DNA of 64,000 bases from a bacterium. Its GTDB lineage: Bacteria > Bacteroidota > Ignavibacteria > Kapaibacteriales > UBA7675. The DNA is taken from positions 1 to 64,000 of the forward strand of contig JAUIKM010000019.1 of NCBI GenBank assembly GCA_030430495.1, read 5' to 3'. How positions within the stretch are numbered: the first letter of the stretch is position 1; every line of letters starts with the position of its first letter. The position numbers and the translations under genes are program-made. Under the pieces are notes generated by a model. That model had not been told where the DNA came from, did not search any database, and saw only the letters and a program-made list of their open reading frames with translations. Positions 60,100-64,000 of the stretch are shown here, in pieces.

Positions 60100-61302
60100 A
60101 TGAACAATTATGTATATGCTGATGATTTTTCGGAGTTGTTGGCAAGGAAAACGGTTCCCAAATCATTTGAAATCACACTCGACCTACCGTCAATACCCAT
60201 TCCAGGGGAGAACGATCGAATATTTCTGTGGCACTACCGCAAACCGCCGGCAGACGCTAAAGTGGTGGAATCTGTTATCATCGGGTATGGCGCTTGTATC
60301 GCTGTCAACGGGAAATCCAGACCGCAAACGATGCGTGTAAAATTGCAGGAAAAGAATTTAAAGCTCCAAACTAAGTATCAACAGAAAGTTGGAGCAAAGT
60401 CTGTCAACGGTGATCCAGGATTAAAACATTCCGCACTTTCCAATTACCCCTCTGCGACGCCGAGTCTCATTCCGTTAAACTGGACACAAGCAAACCGCTT
60501 GCAAACACTCGTCCATAGTGTAGGCGTCAAATGGACGGAGGCAGAATCAATTGCCGGCCTATGGGCCTATTCTAAGGTTTATGGAGACAATCCTCCGGAA
60601 AACAAGCAGGAGTTCTATCGCTCCATGGCTTTAAAGATTGGCAAAGGCGTGAAGGCAGTCGAGCGCAAAATCGCCAACTTCCAAAGTCTCGATAGTTCAT
60701 CGTCTCAACGTGGTTATGATCACAGCAGCGATTTGGACGCGCAGATTCGCAAACGCTATCTCAATGAGTACAACGGCAGAATCGATTATTATCGACTGAT
60801 GGAAGACTATAATGCACTGTGGAATGCAGGCACTCCTCATTCCGGAATGGAATTGCCGGATACACTACGAGAAACTCCCGCCCCAAACAGTTTCTATGCT
60901 CCCCGAAGTCTTCCCAAATCTGAATTCAAGGAAGTCACAACAACGCGACGAGATAGAAGACACCAGTCTAAATTTCGGGAGGAGTTGCTAAGAATCTACA
61001 ACGACAAATGCGCAATTTCCGGTCACGGCCCGGTGGAGGTATTAGAGGCCGCTCACATTTCTGGTCTCTCCAACAGCGGCGACAACAATTATAGCAATGG
61101 CCTGATTCTGCGTGCAGATATTCACCGACTATTTGACAAGAATTTGATTACGATAGATCCAAGCCAGAAAGTGTGCATCGACACTCAATTAAAAGACACA
61201 CCTTACATGCAATTTGATGGCCATAAAATTCACTACGACTCCCAGGATCAGCCTGAGTTTCTTTGGTATTTGGGAGCCAGATTCGAACAAACGCTTTCTT
61301 AG
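60100..61302 (+). CDS. HNH endonuclease (HNH_2-type) with a novel N-terminal half
   Basis: 400 residues from the ATG at 60100; an earlier start at 60010 adds residues without support. The C-terminal 110 residues are an HNH domain of HNH_2 type: KCAISGHGPVEVLEAAHI (catalytic His near residue 318), then NNYSNGLILRADIHRLFDKNLI. The N-terminal domain (about 1-130) is beta-rich, and a middle helical part (WTEAESIAGLWAYSKVYGDN) may read DNA. Such genes are often stand-alone restriction or anti-phage nucleases. It has a different base composition from its neighbours, which supports horizontal transfer. Target unknown. Confidence 0.75.
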   Translation: MNNYVYADDFSELLARKTVPKSFEITLDLPSIPIPGENDRIFLWHYRKPPADAKVVESVIIGYGACIAVNGKSRPQTMRVKLQEKNLKLQTKYQQKVGAKSVNGDPGLKHSALSNYPSATPSLIPLNWTQANRLQTLVHSVGVKWTEAESIAGLWAYSKVYGDNPPENKQEFYRSMALKIGKGVKAVERKIANFQSLDSSSSQRGYDHSSDLDAQIRKRYLNEYNGRIDYYRLMEDYNALWNAGTPHSGMELPDTLRETPAPNSFYAPRSLPKSEFKEVTTTRRDRRHQSKFREELLRIYNDKCAISGHGPVEVLEAAHISGLSNSGDNNYSNGLILRADIHRLFDKNLITIDPSQKVCIDTQLKDTPYMQFDGHKIHYDSQDQPEFLWYLGARFEQTLS

Positions 61303-61345
61303 AGTTTAACAGTCCGCAGCAAATCATTTCACTGGCCAAAACACA

Positions 61346-61380
61346 CCCCCCCCCGCAAACTCTCATCTGCGGGGGTGGTC
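61346..61380. terminator. Bidirectional terminator
   Basis: CCCCCGCA and TGCGGGGG (61349-61356 and 61368-61375) form an 8-bp stem between the convergent HNH and small-protein genes. T-runs are weak. Confidence 0.5.
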
Positions 61381-61440
61381 TCTTCAGATATTCCAGATCC
61401 AATACTCACTCAGTGAGTGCTCAGTGGATGGCGGAACGGC

Positions 61441-61824
61441 TCACATCTTGAAGGTGTGCGTGCCCAGCGAAGTCGTGTCCGTCACGCCGTCGCTGTTAAC
61501 ATAGGAACGCACGCCGTCCAGCACCATCGTGTTGTTCTCCAGATAATATCCCACCCAGGAATCCTCGATCGTGTAAGGGCGACCGTTCGGACGTTGCATC
61601 GCCTGGAAACGAATGCTGAAAGGCGCCACGCCGTCGCGACCGGCCTTTTTGCTGAACACCCAGTAGTATTGGCCGATGTTGCCCTTCTGCTGGATGCCGC
61701 CCTCGGGGCTGTTTTGCGCCTCGTACACCGCGTCGATCTGGCTGTTGGAGGAATTGGCCGAGTTGATCTGGATTTTGTAGGCGCCGTCTTCGGAAAGGTA
61801 TGCACCAGGAACAGGAACAGACAT
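61441..61824 (-). CDS. Small beta-rich protein, possibly avidin-like
   Basis: 127 residues, no signal peptide. The order of features recalls avidin/streptavidin beta-barrels: an opening G-x-Y ... YKIQI strand, IDAVYEAQN (compare the G-x-Y-E strand), SIRFQAMQR, DSWVGYYLENNTMVLDGVRSYV (compare W-x-G followed by an L-rich strand) and a final LGTHTF (compare VGxDTF). The biotin-contact Trp pattern is incomplete, so biotin binding is not claimed. It is in the minus-strand pair facing the third helical-repeat gene. Alternative: an unrelated small beta-barrel. Confidence 0.5.
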   Translation of the reverse strand: MSVPVPGAYLSEDGAYKIQINSANSSNSQIDAVYEAQNSPEGGIQQKGNIGQYYWVFSKKAGRDGVAPFSIRFQAMQRPNGRPYTIEDSWVGYYLENNTMVLDGVRSYVNSDGVTDTTSLGTHTFKM

Positions 61825-61970
61825 AATAAACTCCTGAAGTTAAGTTGAAAAAGGTAAATAGGGTCCCGTTTCGTCGCTGCGCGACAAAATGAGATGGTTA
61901 AACAATTTTTCTGTGTTAAGTGGAAGGCAAACGTCGCAGAGTTGATTCAACCGCAGCGGTGAACACAAAA

Positions 61971-62008
61971 GCGCGGGCACGTTATGTGCACCAGTCACGT
62001 GCCCGCGC
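61971..62008 (-). terminator. Terminator after the 62060 gene
   Basis: GCGCGGGCACGT (61971-61982) and ACGTGCCCGCGC (61997-62008) make a perfect 12-bp stem with a 14-base loop. On the minus strand it is followed by TTTTGTG, consistent with a terminator for the gene ending at 62060. Confidence 0.75.
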
Positions 62009-62059
62009 GTGGAGATGAGCCCGGAGACTCAGTTGCCTTCATTTGTTAATTTTGCTCGC

Positions 62060-62524
62060 TCACGCAGGATTCTCAGTCGGTTGCAGCCGGGCGATGATCG
62101 GCGGGTCCAGCAGCTCCATGTCGACCGCGCCGACGGTCCACTTCGTGCTGACCTCGCCGTCGATCCGCACCGCCTTGCCGCCGTTGCTGGATACCAGGCT
62201 GACGTTGAGGTCATACGAGATTTCGTTTGCGACAAAACCCTCCTGCACCGGACCGCCCGCAATGGTCGGCGTGATACTCATGTTAATCGAAGGGCCGTCG
62301 AGGAAGAGGCCCATGCTGCCCAGGTCGTAGGCCTGATGCGTCGGATTGCTGCTCAGAAACATTTGCAGCGACACTTCGTGGCTGCCGTCGGGATTCTGCA
62401 GGCCGACCGTTGCGTGAAACTGACAGCCTATAATTGAACTGAGACCAACGTTAATATTCAGCGGAATTTCGGTCGTATTCAGTCGATTTCCGTCGCCGTT
62501 TAAGGCATTATTGGTTTCCGGCAT
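62060..62524 (-). CDS. Small beta-rich protein, function unknown
   Basis: 154 residues, no signal peptide or membrane span. Strand-rich (IPLNINVGLSSIIGCQFHAT; NISYDLNVSLVSSN-like patterns), with conserved-looking GPSINMSITPTIAGGPV in the middle. No family recognised. It has its own terminator and lies divergent from the helical-repeat gene at 62837, mirroring the 44.2/44.5-kb arrangement. A ligand-binding or structural beta-sandwich is likely from composition only. Confidence 0.6.
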   Translation of the reverse strand: MPETNNALNGDGNRLNTTEIPLNINVGLSSIIGCQFHATVGLQNPDGSHEVSLQMFLSSNPTHQAYDLGSMGLFLDGPSINMSITPTIAGGPVQEGFVANEISYDLNVSLVSSNGGKAVRIDGEVSTKWTVGAVDMELLDPPIIARLQPTENPA

Positions 62525-62836
62525 GATTCATCTCCACAATGATCAATTAAACACCAGTGGTTCGCGGATTGCCGGCCGGCCGACTTTGTCGATCCGGGTG
62601 GCCGCTGTTCCGCTCCGATTGACGGCAAAGTACAACCGCGCCCGTGCGCCGGAAATACAAAAGTCGCCCTGATATCAGCTTTCCAGTTGCGGACAGCGGC
62701 CAATAAATGGCTATTTTCAAGAGGAAAGTGCATATTTGACGGGATTGCCTGCGGCCGGCGCCATGCTGACGATCAGCTTTCAAGTGCGCGCCGAGGCTCC
62801 TGAAAATGCCTTTTTCACCTCGTCTGCGGATGACTC
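62525..62836. other. Divergent intergenic region
   Basis: About 310 bases between a small beta-rich gene and the third helical-repeat gene. No repeat, hairpin or gene recognised. Presumably contains both promoters. Confidence 0.5.
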
Positions 62837-64000
62837 ATGCGGCCACAATCGGAACTCTTCAGCCTGATCCGGGCTATGAACAAACAGGAAAAACGCTACT
62901 TCAAACTCTATGCCACGGCTTTTGTGCGCAATCGCGGCGGCAATAAACTGACCGAACTGTTTGACGCCTACGCCGCCCTCGACGACGGCAGGGATGAAGC
63001 CGAAGTAATTAAACGCCTGAGTCACGCGCCTACGCCGCGCCAACTGGCCACCGCCCGCTACGAGCTGACCAATCTGATTCTCAACAGCCTGGCAACGTAT
63101 AACGCCGGCAAGTCGGCCGATGCGGACCTGCGCGCCATGCTGGCGCACATTCAGATTCTGTACAACAAAGGCCTCTACGAACACTGCCGCAAGGTGGTGA
63201 GCCGCGCGGCCGCAAAAGCGCGCGAATTTGACTACTTCAGTTATCTGATTGAGATTCTGGCCTGGGAGCGCAAACTCCTCCTGCGCCAGGCCGGCGCTCA
63301 CTTTGAGGAATCGCTGCGGCGGTTTCACGAGGAACAACTTAACCTGCTGGAGCAGATAGCCGCCACCATTAAATATGAAGATCTGGCGGACCGCGTGCAG
63401 GAGGCGCATCGCGCCTACGCGCGTTTAAAAGGTGCATCAGCGCGCCGGAAACTTGACGAGATTGTACAATCCGATCTGTTAAACGCCGATCCCGATGGTT
63501 TGCCCTTTCACGCGCGGCTGGCCATGTTTCAGGCGCGCGGCAACTACGACTGGTTTGCCGGCAACGTGTCCGCCGCCATGGACAACTACCGGCTGGCCAT
63601 CGACGCCTGGGAGGCGCAGCCGCAGCACATTCGCGACGATCCCGACAACTATAAACGTTATCTGACCAACTTCCTCAGCTGTGCGATCGCCATTCACGAA
63701 TTCGACGACTTTCAGGAAACGCTGCGCAAAATCAAAGCGCTGCCCTCGGCGTCGGTCGAATCGGACATCACGGTTTTTGGAATTGTCACCTACCTGGAAC
63801 TCGTGTTTTACCTGCACAACGGCAAGCTGGACGAGGCGCGCAACGTGGTCAGTGAATTTGAAGCGGCGGCCCCGCGCTACGTCGGCCGTTTGCGGCCCGA
63901 CCGTTTGATCAACCTCTACTACAACTGCAGCATGATCTACTTTCTCTCCGGCGACTACCACGGTGCGCTGCGGCATATTAACGACATCTTAAACGAGAGC
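62837..64000 (+). CDS. Helical-repeat (TPR-like) protein, paralogue 3 of 3 (3' truncated by window edge)
   Basis: 388 codons are visible, from the ATG at 62837 to the window edge, with no stop. The N-terminus (FSLIRAMNKQEKRYFKLY) and the helix ILYNKGLYEHCRKVV match the paralogues at 19393 and 44529, especially the first (AEKRYCTLF, ILYRKGLYDSCWKLL). The rest is helical repeats (YNCSMIYFLSGDYHGALRHI). Expected full length is about 520-530 residues. No signal peptide. It is divergent from a small beta-rich protein gene. Confidence 0.75.
   Translation, partial: MRPQSELFSLIRAMNKQEKRYFKLYATAFVRNRGGNKLTELFDAYAALDDGRDEAEVIKRLSHAPTPRQLATARYELTNLILNSLATYNAGKSADADLRAMLAHIQILYNKGLYEHCRKVVSRAAAKAREFDYFSYLIEILAWERKLLLRQAGAHFEESLRRFHEEQLNLLEQIAATIKYEDLADRVQEAHRAYARLKGASARRKLDEIVQSDLLNADPDGLPFHARLAMFQARGNYDWFAGNVSAAMDNYRLAIDAWEAQPQHIRDDPDNYKRYLTNFLSCAIAIHEFDDFQETLRKIKALPSASVESDITVFGIVTYLELVFYLHNGKLDEARNVVSEFEAAAPRYVGRLRPDRLINLYYNCSMIYFLSGDYHGALRHINDILNES

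Noticed and set aside
1-64000. tRNA, rRNA, riboswitch, insertion sequence or prophage genes
   Set aside because: None recognised by eye. Absence is not proof; tRNAscan-SE and Infernal would settle the RNA part.

Overview
The window reads as about 55-58% GC chromosomal DNA (estimated by eye) from a member of the Bacteroidota/Chlorobi superphylum, most likely a deep lineage of the Ignavibacteria/Kapabacteria kind. This rests on at least six secreted proteins ending in type IX secretion (T9SS) C-terminal sorting domains, a LytS/LytTR-type two-component pair, weak or absent Shine-Dalgarno sequences, and a Bacteroidota-type Cas6b. No rRNA, tRNA, integrase or insertion sequence was recognised. The lineage call is inference.

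Layout. 1-11 kb: a partial exported protein, a 1.5-kaa T9SS beta-propeller protein and a T9SS protein built of nine PPC-like modules. Both T9SS genes carry TACGTA boxes repeated every 11 bp upstream. 10-13 kb: gene-poor DNA with pseudogene debris and copies of a palindromic intergenic repeat. 13.3-19.3 kb: a tight seven-gene operon with one repeat-rich protein, one Ig-like protein, three proteins combining a helical N-terminus with an Ig-like C-terminus (two of them phasin-like), a polyprenyl diphosphate synthase and a geranylgeranyl-reductase-like flavoprotein; this is a candidate isoprenoid-body system. 19.4-33.1 kb: a helical-repeat protein, more T9SS proteins, a SnoaL-like protein, a secreted esterase, TetR with a perfect operator palindrome, GNAT, DUF1330 and a LytTR/LytS pair.

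33.2-43.1 kb: a complete type III-A (Csm) CRISPR effector operon on the minus strand with no CRISPR array and no cas1/cas2: cas6b, a CARF-HEPN ribonuclease (Cas02710), csm5, csm4, csm3, csm2, cas10. Directly upstream lie a stand-alone SAVED-domain protein and a guanidine-modifying enzyme of the agmatine/peptidylarginine deiminase fold with its Asp, His and Cys in place. Cas10 has lost its HD motif but keeps GGDD, and Csm3 has Gly where the RNA-cleaving Asp should be. The complex therefore looks built only to sense RNA and make cyclic oligoadenylate, passing the signal to the HEPN RNase and, I propose, to a SAVED/deiminase pair. This is the best candidate for an undescribed system here.

43.2-64 kb: small beta-rich proteins divergent from a second helical-repeat paralogue; a single-chain two-lobed retropepsin-like protease; a 2.66-kaa FG-GAP/Ig/lactonase-propeller T9SS protein with an extended signal peptide; an LpxD plus PvdE/SyrD-type ABC exporter pair; a fungal-type cytosine deaminase; an AT-richer islet with an HNH nuclease; then two more small beta-rich proteins divergent from a third, truncated helical-repeat paralogue. 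The three paralogues, each close to small beta-rich proteins, and the dispersed palindromic repeats are the main unexplained genome-scale patterns.
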